DNA from: Inquilinus limosus | GTDB taxonomy: Bacteria > Pseudomonadota > Alphaproteobacteria > DSM-16000 > Inquilinaceae | DNA length: 64,000 nucleotides | NCBI RefSeq assembly: GCF_002195995.1 | Contig: NZ_NHON01000007.1 | Span: 30,218 to 94,217 of the forward strand | Reading direction: 5' to 3' | Shown here: positions 15,828-24,359 of the stretch, piece by piece | How positions within the stretch are numbered: position 1 is the first letter of the stretch | Layout: each line of letters begins with the position of its first letter | Made by a program: the position numbers and the translations under genes | Notes under the pieces: model-generated | Database searches by the model: none | What the model saw: the letters and a program-made list of their open reading frames with translations, nothing else | What the model was told of the DNA's origin: nothing

Positions 15828-16880
15828 TCACCCCTCCCGCCGGCTCAGCGACTGCCGGTATTGCTCCGCGTCCCACTGGGTCAGTTCGTCGATCTGGGCC
15901 TGGGTGAAGGGTCGGACACCGGTTCCGGCCGGCACCCGCCCGGCGATATCGGCCAGGCAGCGGGCCATCTCGTCGGCCCCGCGCAGCACGCCTTGGTGCA
16001 GCACCACGCCGTGGCCCGGCACGCCAACAATTGCGGGCGCTCGCGGCCCGTCGCCCAGCGCCGCCAGCTCGGCCGGCGTGCGGGCCGTGGCGAGAGCGGC
16101 GCCGAGGAAGATCACATGGTCGGGATAGAACGCGCCCGTCGTGGCCAGCGCCAGGCTGGCCGGGTCGGTCGCCGTGTCATGCGCCACCGGATCCTGCGGC
16201 AGACGATAGGGCGTGCCGCGGACGAACTCGGCCAGCGCCTCGGGCTGCGCCACAGGGGCCGGGCGGCGGGGCATGGCCAGGGCGGCGCAGACCCGGTCCA
16301 GCAATTCGCCCGCCTCGGCAACGCCGTCCGCCGCCACCACCAGCCCGTGATTGCCCAGCACCACGACATTGGTGGCGGGCCGCAGCCGCGCCGCGATCGC
16401 CTGCGACAGGGTCAGGCCCGGCTTGCAATAGGGGATGAAGGCCCAGTCGACGCCCGGCAGCCCGTCCAGACGCTCGGCCAGCCGGGCCTCGGCGTCCGCG
16501 CGGATGGCCAGGGCGATGGTCGAGACGCAATGGACGTGCAGCACCACCGTGAAGGGCAGCACCGCATGCACCGTGGTCTCGATCGACGGCCGCAGCCCGC
16601 GGGGATTGTGCTCCGCCACCACGAAGTCGCGGGCGGTCTCGGCGGCCGGGTCGCCGTCGCGCATCGCCTGCAGCAGCGGGTCCAGCCGCACCGGCACCAG
16701 GATCTCCTCGTCCTCTGCCCGGGCCAGCCAGGTGCCGGAGGCCTTGATCCACATCGTGCCGTCGCGCTTGAGAGAGGTGTTGCCGCCCGCCGCCTGCACC
16801 TGATCCGGGTCGCGGCCGAGTTGGGCGGAGAGGGCGCGCAGGGTGCGGAGATCGGGATCGGTTGCTGGGTCGAGGGTCAT
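15828..16880 (-). CDS. Class II aldolase/adducin-family protein, long form
   Basis: This 350-residue protein has a full zinc site for class II sugar-phosphate aldolases: Glu101, His115 and His117 (LHVHCVST) and His178 (LGNHGLVV). The substrate-loop region AAGGNTSLKRDG lies at 30-41 and WIKASGTWLA at 44-53. It is longer than FucA-type enzymes (~215 residues) because of an extra ~130-residue C-terminal region. It would cleave a ketose 1-phosphate, or act as a related decarboxylase or epimerase, with the phosphate supplied by the kinase translated right after it. A composite inverted repeat separates it from glpD upstream. Confidence 0.85.
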   Translation of the reverse strand: MTLDPATDPDLRTLRALSAQLGRDPDQVQAAGGNTSLKRDGTMWIKASGTWLARAEDEEILVPVRLDPLLQAMRDGDPAAETARDFVVAEHNPRGLRPSIETTVHAVLPFTVVLHVHCVSTIALAIRADAEARLAERLDGLPGVDWAFIPYCKPGLTLSQAIAARLRPATNVVVLGNHGLVVAADGVAEAGELLDRVCAALAMPRRPAPVAQPEALAEFVRGTPYRLPQDPVAHDTATDPASLALATTGAFYPDHVIFLGAALATARTPAELAALGDGPRAPAIVGVPGHGVVLHQGVLRGADEMARCLADIAGRVPAGTGVRPFTQAQIDELTQWDAEQYRQSLSRREG

Positions 16881-16921
16881 GGGCGGAGACCTGTGAGTAT
16901 CGGGTTGAATTGGCGCCCGGT

Positions 16922-17044
16922 CGCCCCCTCACCCTCCCATTCGCCAACGCGAATGGGTCCCTCCCTCTCCCCAAGGAGGGGGGAAACACACCTCTCCCCC
17001 GGGGAGAGGTCGGAACCGCGACAGCGGTTCCGGGTGAGGGGGCG
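16922..17044. repeat. Composite GC-rich inverted repeat with three inner hairpins
   Basis: The 13-bp ends CGCCCCCTCACCC (16922) and GGGTGAGGGGGCG (17032-17044) are perfect inverses. Inside are three more hairpins: CCCATTCGC/GCGAATGGG, CCTCTCCCC/GGGGAGAGG and GGAACCGC/GCGGTTCC. The element fills the 183-bp gap between glpD and the long aldolase and could attenuate transcription or protect mRNA ends. It looks like a dispersed palindromic element rather than a single-gene terminator. Confidence 0.75.
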
Positions 17045-17063
17045 GCACCGGCCCATCAGATGG

Positions 17064-18602
17064 TCAACGGCCCATGGCCTGGGCCGGAGTCGGGGCGGCC
17101 TCGAGCCACTCGATGAAAGCTGCGGTCTCCTCCGGCGACAGATGCAGCCCGTGCTTGGTGCGGCGCCACAGGATGTCCTCGGCATCCTCGGCCCATTCCT
17201 GTGCTCGCAGCCAGGCGACCTCGCGCTCGTGCAGCAGCCCGCCGAAGTGCCGGCCGAGATCGGCCATCGACCGGGAGCCCTCCAGCAGCGCGTCGGCGCG
17301 GGTGCCGTAGAGCCGGCCGTAATGCAGGGCCAAGCCCTCCGGCAGCCAGGGATGGCGCCGGCGGAACTCCGCCAGCCAGCGCTCGAAGTCAGCGCCGGGC
17401 ATGTCGCCGCCGGGCAGCGGGGTCGACGCGGTCCAGGCCGGACCCATCGCCGGGAAGAACGGCTTCAGCCGGTCCAGCGCGTGCTCGGCCAGCTTGCGGA
17501 ACGTCGTGATCTTGCCGCCGAACACGGAGAGGATCGGCGCGCCCTCGTCGTCGACGTCGAAGACATAGTCGCGAGTCACGGCCGAGGGGTTGGCGGCGTC
17601 GTCGTCGAACAGCGGCCGCACCCCGGCGAAGGAATGCACCACGTCTTGCGGGCCGGTCTGGCGCTGGAAGGCGCGGTTCAGCACCCCGCAGAGATACTCG
17701 ACCTCCTTCGGGTCGACCGCCACGGTGTCGGGGTCGCCGGTCTGCGGGATGTCGGTGGTGCCGATCAGAAGGTACCCGTTCTCATACGGATTGATGAAGA
17801 TCACCCGCTTGTCAGTGTTCTGCACCAGATAGGCCTGCGGCCCGTCATAGAACTTCCGCACCACGATGTGGCTGCCGCGCACCAGCCGGATCTTCTTGCC
17901 GGATTTCAGGCCGGCGGCGCCGGTCAGCACCTTGTCGACCCAGGGGCCGGCGGCGTTGGCCACCGCGCGGGCGACGACCTGCCGCTCGGCCCCGCCGCCG
18001 GCCGGGCGCAGCACCGCGTGCCACAGCCCGTCGCGCCGCCGCAGCGACACGCATTCGGTGCGGGTCAGGATCTCCGCCCCACGCTCGGCCGCACCGATCG
18101 CGTTCAGTACCACCAGCCGGGCATCGTCGACCCAGCAGTCGGAGTACTCGAAGCCGCGGCGGAAGCGGTCCTGCAGCGGCTTGCCCTCCGGGGCGCGGTG
18201 CAAATCCAGGCCCCGGCTGGCCGGCAGCCGCTTGCGGCCGCCGAGGTGGTCGTACAGGAACAGTCCGGTCCGCAGCAGCCAGGCCGGGCGCAGGAAGCTG
18301 TCATGCGGCAGCACGAAGCGCATCGGCCAGATGATGTGCGGTGCGGCGGCCAGCAGCACCTCGCGCTCGATCAGCGCCTCGCGCACCAGCCGGAACTCGT
18401 AATATTCGAGGTAGCGCAGGCCGCCATGCACCAGCTTGCCGCTGCGGCTCGACGTGCCCTCGGCCAGGTCGCCCTTCTCGCACAGCAGCACCGACAGGCC
18501 GCGCCCGACCGCGTCGCGGGCGATGCCGGCGCCGTTGACGCCGCCGCCGACCACCAGCAGGTCGACGACGGCACTGCTCCGCTGTTCCGCTCCGTCCGCC
18601 AT
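17064..18602 (-). CDS. glpD: Glycerol-3-phosphate dehydrogenase/oxidase family (GlpD; possibly an EryB-like polyol-phosphate dehydrogenase)
   Basis: This is a 512-residue FAD enzyme of normal GlpD length. The dinucleotide fold VVGGGVNGAGIARDAVGRG is at 17-35, followed by SSRSGKLVHGGLRYLE (50-65), the GlpD signature. The C-terminal FGGKITTFRKLAEHAL and the GlpD-type cap domain are present. Such enzymes sit on the inner face of the membrane and pass electrons to quinone. Classical GlpD makes DHAP from glycerol 3-phosphate. Because its cluster has an EryA-like kinase and SorC regulator, it may instead oxidise a C4 or larger polyol phosphate, as EryB does in rhizobia and Brucella. A second G3P-dehydrogenase-like pair is encoded at 30.6-33.2 kb. 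Confidence 0.9.
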   Translation of the reverse strand: MADGAEQRSSAVVDLLVVGGGVNGAGIARDAVGRGLSVLLCEKGDLAEGTSSRSGKLVHGGLRYLEYYEFRLVREALIEREVLLAAAPHIIWPMRFVLPHDSFLRPAWLLRTGLFLYDHLGGRKRLPASRGLDLHRAPEGKPLQDRFRRGFEYSDCWVDDARLVVLNAIGAAERGAEILTRTECVSLRRRDGLWHAVLRPAGGGAERQVVARAVANAAGPWVDKVLTGAAGLKSGKKIRLVRGSHIVVRKFYDGPQAYLVQNTDKRVIFINPYENGYLLIGTTDIPQTGDPDTVAVDPKEVEYLCGVLNRAFQRQTGPQDVVHSFAGVRPLFDDDAANPSAVTRDYVFDVDDEGAPILSVFGGKITTFRKLAEHALDRLKPFFPAMGPAWTASTPLPGGDMPGADFERWLAEFRRRHPWLPEGLALHYGRLYGTRADALLEGSRSMADLGRHFGGLLHEREVAWLRAQEWAEDAEDILWRRTKHGLHLSPEETAAFIEWLEAAPTPAQAMGR

Positions 18603-18606
18603 CCGC

Positions 18607-19266
18607 TCAGGCTGCCTGCTTCTTCGGGCGCGGGCCGTAATCCTTGAACTTCTCGATCACCCGGTCGATCTCGTCATCCGGCAGGCATTTCGGCCCGCCC
18701 AGCATCAGCGTGTAGACATACTGCTTGGCCAGGGTCTCGACCTCGACCGCCAGCCACATCGCCTTGCCCAGCGTCGCGCCGGTGGCGATCAGCCCGTGAT
18801 TGGCCAGCAGGCAGGCGGTGCGGCCCTGCAGCGCCGCGATGGCATGCTCCGACAGCTCCGGCGTGCCGTAGGTGGCATAGGGCGCGCAGGGGATCGAATT
18901 GCCGCCGCCGCAGGCGATCATGTAGTGCAGCGCCGGGATCTCCTGGTGCCGGATCGCCAGGATGGTCGAATACATCGGGTGGCAGTGGACGATGGCGTTC
19001 ACCTCCGGCTTGCGGCGGTGGATGTCGAGATGGAAGCGCCATTCGGAGGAGGGGCGGTGGTCGCCATGCTCCCAGCTGCCGTCCATCGTCATGGCGACGA
19101 TGTCGTGCGGCGTCATCTCGTCATAGGGCACGCCGGTCGGGGTCACCAGGATGCCGTCGCCCCAGCGGGCGCTGATGTTGCCGGAGGTGCCCTGGTTCAG
19201 CCCGTTGGCGTTCATCTGCCGGCAGGCTTCGACGATCCTGGTGCGCAGCTCGATTTCGGTGGTCAT
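18607..19266 (-). CDS. Class II aldolase, L-fuculose-phosphate aldolase-like
   Basis: The 219-residue protein matches FucA in length and carries all four zinc ligands of the family at nearly the same positions: Glu75, His94 and His96 (VHCHPMYS) and His157 (LLANHGLI). The phosphate-binding TSGNISARWGDG is at 27-38. The reaction is retro-aldol cleavage of a ketose 1-phosphate to DHAP plus an aldehyde. It lies 4 bp before glpD and 21 bp after the 2-hydroxyacid dehydrogenase, clearly in one operon. It is the second class II aldolase of the cluster, which suggests two branches or successive substrates. Confidence 0.92.
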   Translation of the reverse strand: MTTEIELRTRIVEACRQMNANGLNQGTSGNISARWGDGILVTPTGVPYDEMTPHDIVAMTMDGSWEHGDHRPSSEWRFHLDIHRRKPEVNAIVHCHPMYSTILAIRHQEIPALHYMIACGGGNSIPCAPYATYGTPELSEHAIAALQGRTACLLANHGLIATGATLGKAMWLAVEVETLAKQYVYTLMLGGPKCLPDDEIDRVIEKFKDYGPRPKKQAA

Positions 19267-19287
19267 GGTCGGGTTCCGTGAAAGGGG

Positions 19288-20325
19288 TCAGCAGAGGCGG
19301 AGCAGGGGCTCGCCGGCCAGGTAGCGCCGCACGTCCTCGGCGATCAGCCCGGCGGCGTAGGTGACGGTCTTCACCGAGGCGCCGGCGATGTGCGGGGTCA
19401 GGGTGACGTTGGGCAGCTTCAGGAGCGGCCAATCCTCCGGCGGCGGCTCGACCGCGAAGGTCTCCAGCATCGCGCCGCGCAGCTTGCCGGACACCAGCGC
19501 GTCGTAGAGCGCGTCGTAATCGACCAGCGGGCCGCGGGCGGTGTTGACGAACACCGCCCCGTCCTTCATCGCGGCGAAGGCCTCGGCGTCGATCATGCCG
19601 GTGGTCTCGGCGGTGACGCGCGGATGCAGGGTGATGACGTCGCTTTCGGCCAGCAGCGTCTCCAGCGCCACCTGCTGCACGCCGTCGGCGCTGTCGGCGG
19701 GGGCGAGCTGGACATAGGGGTCGGTCACCAGGATGCGGCAGCCGAAGGCCTTCAAGAGGCGTACCACCTTGGCCCCGACATGGCCGTAGCCGATGACGCC
19801 GACTGTCATCTCCGACAGCTCGCGGCCGGTCAGGTCGGCGCGGTACAGGTCGCCCCGCCACTGGCCCTGCGACAGGGAGGTGTGGCCGCGGGTGATCAGC
19901 CGGGTCTCGGCCAGGATGGCGCCGATGGTGAACTCGGCCACCGCGCTGGCGTTGCGGCCGGGGGCGTTCACCACCTTCACGCCGTGCGCCTTGGCCGCCC
20001 TCATGTCGATGTTGACCGGCCCGCCGCGGCTGACGCCGACCAGCTTGAGTTCCGGCAGCCGTTCCAGCATGCCGGCCGAGATCGGGGCCAGATGGGTCAC
20101 CAGGATCTCGGCGTCGCCGATGAAGTCGACGATCTCGTCCGGGTCGCCCATGAACTCCTTCAGCCCGTCGAGTCCGGTGCCGGCATAGCCATGCACCATC
20201 GGCTCGTCCGGCCAGGGCTGCTCCAGCGTCCGGATGTCGAGCGCGGCCGGAATTTTCTCCAGCGCTTCCACGAACAGGCTGGGCAGCATGAAGCGGTCGC
20301 CGATCACGGCGATGCGTCGGGTCAT
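19288..20325 (-). CDS. D-isomer-specific 2-hydroxyacid dehydrogenase
   Basis: This is a 345-residue NAD(P)-dependent dehydrogenase. The Rossmann motif VGVIGYGHVG lies at 175-184, and the catalytic residues are Arg264 (VNTARGPLVD), Glu293 (FAVEPPPE) and His312 (TPHIAGAS), so it should be active. Its ATG overlaps the stop of the EryA-like kinase (ATGA). In this cluster it may reduce or oxidise a sugar-acid or aldehyde-derived hydroxyacid released by the aldolases. The family includes glyoxylate/hydroxypyruvate reductases and phosphoglycerate dehydrogenases, and the substrate is not determined. Confidence 0.9.
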   Translation of the reverse strand: MTRRIAVIGDRFMLPSLFVEALEKIPAALDIRTLEQPWPDEPMVHGYAGTGLDGLKEFMGDPDEIVDFIGDAEILVTHLAPISAGMLERLPELKLVGVSRGGPVNIDMRAAKAHGVKVVNAPGRNASAVAEFTIGAILAETRLITRGHTSLSQGQWRGDLYRADLTGRELSEMTVGVIGYGHVGAKVVRLLKAFGCRILVTDPYVQLAPADSADGVQQVALETLLAESDVITLHPRVTAETTGMIDAEAFAAMKDGAVFVNTARGPLVDYDALYDALVSGKLRGAMLETFAVEPPPEDWPLLKLPNVTLTPHIAGASVKTVTYAAGLIAEDVRRYLAGEPLLRLC

Positions 20326-21881
20326 CCTCGGGTCCTCAGGTCTTCCAGGGCGTGCCAGACCGGGCGCAGGCTGCGGTAGCTGGCGCGGTACTGCGGGAAC
20401 AGGCGGTCATAGGTCGCGACCAGTGCCGGGTCGGGCGCTTCGGCCTCGGCCAGCAGCGGCGTCACCCAGCGGGCGCAGGCGGCATCGATATCGGGTAGGA
20501 TGCCCAGCGACAGCGCCGCCACCATGGCCGCGCCGGCGGCGCCGACCTCCTCGCGCTTCACCAGCCGCACTGGCGCGTTGGTGGCGGCGGCCAGGATGCC
20601 GCGGACGGTGGCGCTGCGCGCGGCACCGCCGGCCAGGCGGATCTCCGCCGGCGTGCCGCCGACCGCCTCGTAGCAGTCGCGGCTGGCGAAGCCGAGGCTC
20701 TCATAGATCGCGCGCAGCAGGTCGCCGGCGCCGGCAGTGCCGGACAGGCCGATGACCGAGGCGCGGGCGGCGCTGTCGACGAAGGGCCCGCGCTCTCCCG
20801 CCTCGGCGATGAACGGATGGTACAACAGCCGCCCCGGCTTCGCCGCCGCCGCCTTGGCGTCGAGCAGGCGGATCAGGTCTGACCGCTTCGGCAGCGTCGC
20901 CCCGGCGACCGCCGCCACCTCCTCGACCACGCCGCACAGCCAGTCGATGTTCAGCGTCGCCGCCATGTTCGAGACCATGGAGACGTAGCTGCCCGGGACG
21001 ATGAACGGCATGGTGTAGCCGACCTCCTCGCCCAGCGTCACCCGGTCGGCCCCGAAAACGAGGCGCATATGGGCGCCGGTGGAGCCCAGCACGGTGAAGC
21101 CGGCGCGGCCCTCGGGGTCGTAGAGGCCGGAGCCGACGGCGCCGCACAGCAGGTCGACCGGGGCCAGCACCACCGGCGTGCCGGCGGGCAGGCCGGTCGC
21201 GGTCGCGGCCTGGGGCGTCAGCGCTGCATTCTGGCGGGCACCGTCGACCATCGGCGGCAGCAGCCGGGCCTCGTCCTGCAGGCCGAACAGCTCCAGCACC
21301 TCGGGCGCGTAGTCGCGCGTGCGGTAGTCGCCGAAGGTGAAGGTGCCTTCGGAAACGTCGGTCGCCCGCTCCCCGGTCATCCGGAAATACAGCCAGTCCT
21401 TGCAATGGAAGGCGGTGGCGGCGCGGGCCAGCGCTTCCGGCCGGTGCCGCTTCAGCCACAGCAGCTGGCCGGACTGGTTCGACATGTTCAGCATGGTGCC
21501 GGTGAAGCGCTGCACCGCCTTGGCCGTGCCGCTGCGGTGCAGCTCCGCCACGATGGGGCCGGACCGTCCGTCATGCCACAGCATGGCGCGGCCGACCGGG
21601 TCGCCGTCGCGGTCGATCAGCCAGGTGCCATCGCCCTGGCCGGTCACGGCGATCCCGGCGACACGCAGGCCGCGCGCCTCCAGCTTCGCCGCGAGCTCGC
21701 GCAGCACCAGCGCGGCGTCGTCCCAGCTGCGGTCGAACTCCTGCTCCATACCGGCGCCGTCGACCGGGATGGTCGTGTTCGGCCGCGCCGCATGCTCGAC
21801 CGGCGCACCATCCAGGTCGAAGGCCACCGCCTTGACCACCGAGGTCCCGGAATCGAGGCCGATCAGGACGTCCTTGCTCAT
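20322..21881 (-). CDS. FGGY-family kinase, erythritol-kinase (EryA)-like
   Basis: This is a 519-residue kinase. The start DVLIGLDSGTSVVKAVAFDL, the segment AVTGQGDGTWLIDRDG near residue 80, and FHCKDWLYFRMTGERATD followed by TFTFGDYRTRDY strongly recall EryA of Brucella and rhizobia, as do NMAATLNIDW and AGERGPFV. EryA phosphorylates erythritol; related enzymes may act on other polyols. The ATP-site glycines (LAGGAARS) are intact. It is followed by the 2-hydroxyacid dehydrogenase (4-bp overlap) and preceded by a 244-bp gap with a large inverted repeat. The unusual point is that EryC, EryH and EryI-type isomerases are absent and class II aldolases stand in their place. Confidence 0.88.
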   Translation of the reverse strand: MSKDVLIGLDSGTSVVKAVAFDLDGAPVEHAARPNTTIPVDGAGMEQEFDRSWDDAALVLRELAAKLEARGLRVAGIAVTGQGDGTWLIDRDGDPVGRAMLWHDGRSGPIVAELHRSGTAKAVQRFTGTMLNMSNQSGQLLWLKRHRPEALARAATAFHCKDWLYFRMTGERATDVSEGTFTFGDYRTRDYAPEVLELFGLQDEARLLPPMVDGARQNAALTPQAATATGLPAGTPVVLAPVDLLCGAVGSGLYDPEGRAGFTVLGSTGAHMRLVFGADRVTLGEEVGYTMPFIVPGSYVSMVSNMAATLNIDWLCGVVEEVAAVAGATLPKRSDLIRLLDAKAAAAKPGRLLYHPFIAEAGERGPFVDSAARASVIGLSGTAGAGDLLRAIYESLGFASRDCYEAVGGTPAEIRLAGGAARSATVRGILAAATNAPVRLVKREEVGAAGAAMVAALSLGILPDIDAACARWVTPLLAEAEAPDPALVATYDRLFPQYRASYRSLRPVWHALEDLRTRG

Positions 21882-21921
21882 GCGAGGCCCCTGCGTGCAA
21901 ACGAGGCCTCTCTATTTTTGT

Positions 21922-22086
21922 CCCCCCTCCCCTTGCGGGAGGGGGGCAGGGGGAGGGGTCTGCGCGCGTCCGCGCGCGAAAAGCCTTGGGTCGAGCTCTC
22001 CGCGGAGGCCGGTCTGCAGTGGTCCGGGATCGGCTCGGGCTGCGAGAACCCCCTCCCCCTAGCCCCCTCCCGCGAGGGGAGGGGGG
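21922..22086. repeat. Long GC-rich inverted repeat inside the cluster
   Basis: A left arm of 37 bp at 21922-21958 (CCCCCCTCCCCTTGCGGGAG...) is nearly the exact inverse of a 38-bp arm at 22049-22086, with about 90 bp between them. Each arm is itself a C-run/G-run hairpin. It fills the gap between the first ATPase gene and the EryA-like kinase and probably lowers read-through from the transporter genes into the enzyme genes. Confidence 0.75.
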
Positions 22087-22125
22087 ACTCGTTTGGGGGC
22101 GGTCGCCGAATGATGGATTCCATGC

Positions 22126-23262
22126 TCATGCCGCGACCGCCACGGCCGGGTGTCCACCATGGGCGATCGCCATCTCGCTGCCGCTATCGAACAGGTGCAG
22201 CGCCGATGCCGGCAGGGCCAGGGCCAGCCTTGTGTCCGCCGCCGCCTCCAGCGCCCGGTCGGTGACGATGGTCAGACGCACGCCGTCGACGTCCAACGCG
22301 ATGTGGCTCTGGTCACCCAGCCACTGGTTGGCGATCACCGTGCCCTGCAACTGTGTCTCGCCCGCGCGAGCGGTGCCGACGCGGATCTCATGGCCGCGAA
22401 TGCCGAGATGGACCTTGCCGCCATCGGCCAGGCCCGGACCGGCATGCGGCAGGCGGAAGCCCCCGGCCTCGCTTTGCACCTCGACCGCAAGCCCGCCGGT
22501 CTCCCGAACCACCCGGGCCGGGAACAGGTTCATCGGCGGCTCGCCGATGAAGCCGGCGACGAACAGGTTGGCCGGGCGCCGCTTCAGGTCGGTGGGCGAG
22601 GCGAATTGCTGCAGCCGCCCGCCCTCCATCACCGCGATGCGGTCGGCCAGGGCCAGCGCCTCGGTCTGGTCATGGGTCACGAAGACCGTCGTCATCCTGT
22701 GCTCGATCAGATAGTCCTTGATGCGCGCCCGTAGCACGGCGCGCAGCTGCGGTTCCAGTTGGGACATCGGCTCGTCGAGCAATGACAGCTGCGCCCGCCG
22801 CACCAGGGCCCGAGCCAGGCTGACCCGCTGCTGCTGGCCGCCGGAGATCGCCTGCGGATAGCGGTTGAGGATGTCGCCGATCTCCAGCAGCGCCGCGACA
22901 TGGGCCACGCGCTGCTGTACCTCGGCCTTCGGGATCCGGTCGCGCAGCAGGCTGAAGCCGATATTGTCGCGCACGGTCAGCGGCGGGTACAGGGCATAGC
23001 CCTCGAACGCCATGGCGACGTTGCGGTCGGCCGGGCGCAGGTCGTTGATCACGCGATCGCCAATCCGGATGCTGCCTTCCGACACGCTTTCGAACCCCGC
23101 GATCATGCGCAGGGTCGAGGTCTTGCCGCAGCCGGAGGAGCCGAGCAGGCCGACCAGTTCGCCGTCGCGCAGCGCCAGCGACACGGCATCGACCGCACGA
23201 ACCGGATGGGCCAGCCGCGGCCCGTAGATCTTGGAGACGGCGTCGAGCGTCAGGGTTGCCAT
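22126..23262 (-). CDS. ABC transporter ATPase, MalK/UgpC type (subunit 1)
   Basis: This is a 378-residue nucleotide-binding protein with a C-terminal OB-fold (TOBE) domain as in MalK. Walker A is GSSGCGKT (41-48), the signature SGGQQQ starts at residue 140, Walker B is LSLLDEP with catalytic Glu164, and the switch histidine is His197 (FVTHDQ). The Q-loop is odd: residue 87 is Glu (MAFEGYALYP) where Gln is expected. Next to it is a second, more degenerate ATPase, so the importer probably uses a heterodimer, as the rhizobial glycerol importer does with GlpS and GlpT. Energy coupling for a sugar or polyol importer is the expected role. Confidence 0.9.
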   Translation of the reverse strand: MATLTLDAVSKIYGPRLAHPVRAVDAVSLALRDGELVGLLGSSGCGKTSTLRMIAGFESVSEGSIRIGDRVINDLRPADRNVAMAFEGYALYPPLTVRDNIGFSLLRDRIPKAEVQQRVAHVAALLEIGDILNRYPQAISGGQQQRVSLARALVRRAQLSLLDEPMSQLEPQLRAVLRARIKDYLIEHRMTTVFVTHDQTEALALADRIAVMEGGRLQQFASPTDLKRRPANLFVAGFIGEPPMNLFPARVVRETGGLAVEVQSEAGGFRLPHAGPGLADGGKVHLGIRGHEIRVGTARAGETQLQGTVIANQWLGDQSHIALDVDGVRLTIVTDRALEAAADTRLALALPASALHLFDSGSEMAIAHGGHPAVAVAA

Positions 23263-23271
23263 CGATGTTCC

Positions 23272-24354
23272 TCAGGCCGTCGCGGCCGGCAGGCGGGCGC
23301 CGGTCTCGCGGTCGAAGCACAGCGCGCGGGCGAGGTCCGGCCGGGCCCAGGCGCGGCGCCGGCCGCGGCCCAGATCGTCGCTTTGGTCCTCCGGCCGGCT
23401 GGCCAGGATCTCGGTGCCGTCGGCGGCGCGCAGCAGCATCACGGTGCGGACATTCAACGGCGTCACCGCCTCCAGATCCACCGGCACCGCATCATCGGCC
23501 GGCTCGAACCGGACCTCGACATCCTCCGGCCGCAGCCCGACCAGGCAGGGCTTGCCGGCGGGCACCGTGGCCGGCGCCGGGAATTCGGTGCCGGCGATGC
23601 GGATCCGGCCGTCCTGCGCCGCGGTCTCGATCAGGTTGATCGGTGGGTCGCCGAACAGCCGGGCGATCCTCGTGTCCTGCGGCTTGCCGTAGATGCCGGC
23701 CGGGGTGTCGACTTGGCGGAAGCGGCCGTCCAGCAACACGCCGACCCGGTCGCCCAACGCCATCGCCTCCTTGTAGTCCTGGGTGACGTAGAGGACGGTG
23801 GCGCCGACGGCGCGCAGCAGGCGCGGCAGCTCCTGCCGCATCTCGTAGCGGATCTTGGCGTCGACATTGCGCAGCGGGTCGTCGAGCAGCAGGACCGACG
23901 GCGAGCACACCAGGCTGCGGGCCAAAGCGGTGCGCTGCTTCTGTCCGTTCGACAGCTGCTTCGGCAGATGGTCAAGCACGTGGCCGATGCGCAACAGCTC
24001 CGCCACCTCCTGCACCCGCTTCTTGATCTCGGCCTCTCCGATCCGCCGCGCCCTGAGCGGGCTGGCGATGTTCTCGAAGGCCGGCAGGTGGGGGTAGAGG
24101 GCGAAGTTCTGGAACGCCATGCCGACGTCCCGCTGTTCCGGCCCCTGACCGAGGATCGAGGCGCCGCCGATGCGGATGTCGCCCGCCTCCGGCTGCAGGA
24201 TGCCGGCGATCAGGCGCAGCAGCACGGTCTTGCCGGCGCCGGACGGGCCGAACACCACCACGAACTCGCCCTTCTCCACCTGCAGGTCGAGGCCGTCGAG
24301 GATCTGGGCCTTGCCGAAGCTCTTGCCGAGGCCGGCGATGTCGAGGAAGGCCAT
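23272..24354 (-). CDS. ABC transporter ATPase, MalK-like with degenerate catalytic residues (subunit 2)
   Basis: This is a 360-residue nucleotide-binding protein with a TOBE-like tail. Walker A is intact (GPSGAGKT, 36-43), as is the Q-loop Gln82, but three catalytic positions deviate. The signature reads LSNGQ (134-138), the Walker B glutamate is Asp159 (LLLDDPLRNVD) and the switch histidine is Gln202 (VTQDY). It therefore probably binds ATP with little or no hydrolysis at its own site and works as the passive half of a heterodimer with the ATPase encoded 9 bp downstream. The ATG at 24354 is used because the frame further upstream is permease shadow. Confidence 0.9.
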   Translation of the reverse strand: MAFLDIAGLGKSFGKAQILDGLDLQVEKGEFVVVFGPSGAGKTVLLRLIAGILQPEAGDIRIGGASILGQGPEQRDVGMAFQNFALYPHLPAFENIASPLRARRIGEAEIKKRVQEVAELLRIGHVLDHLPKQLSNGQKQRTALARSLVCSPSVLLLDDPLRNVDAKIRYEMRQELPRLLRAVGATVLYVTQDYKEAMALGDRVGVLLDGRFRQVDTPAGIYGKPQDTRIARLFGDPPINLIETAAQDGRIRIAGTEFPAPATVPAGKPCLVGLRPEDVEVRFEPADDAVPVDLEAVTPLNVRTVMLLRAADGTEILASRPEDQSDDLGRGRRRAWARPDLARALCFDRETGARLPAATA

Positions 24355-24359
24355 GGTCG

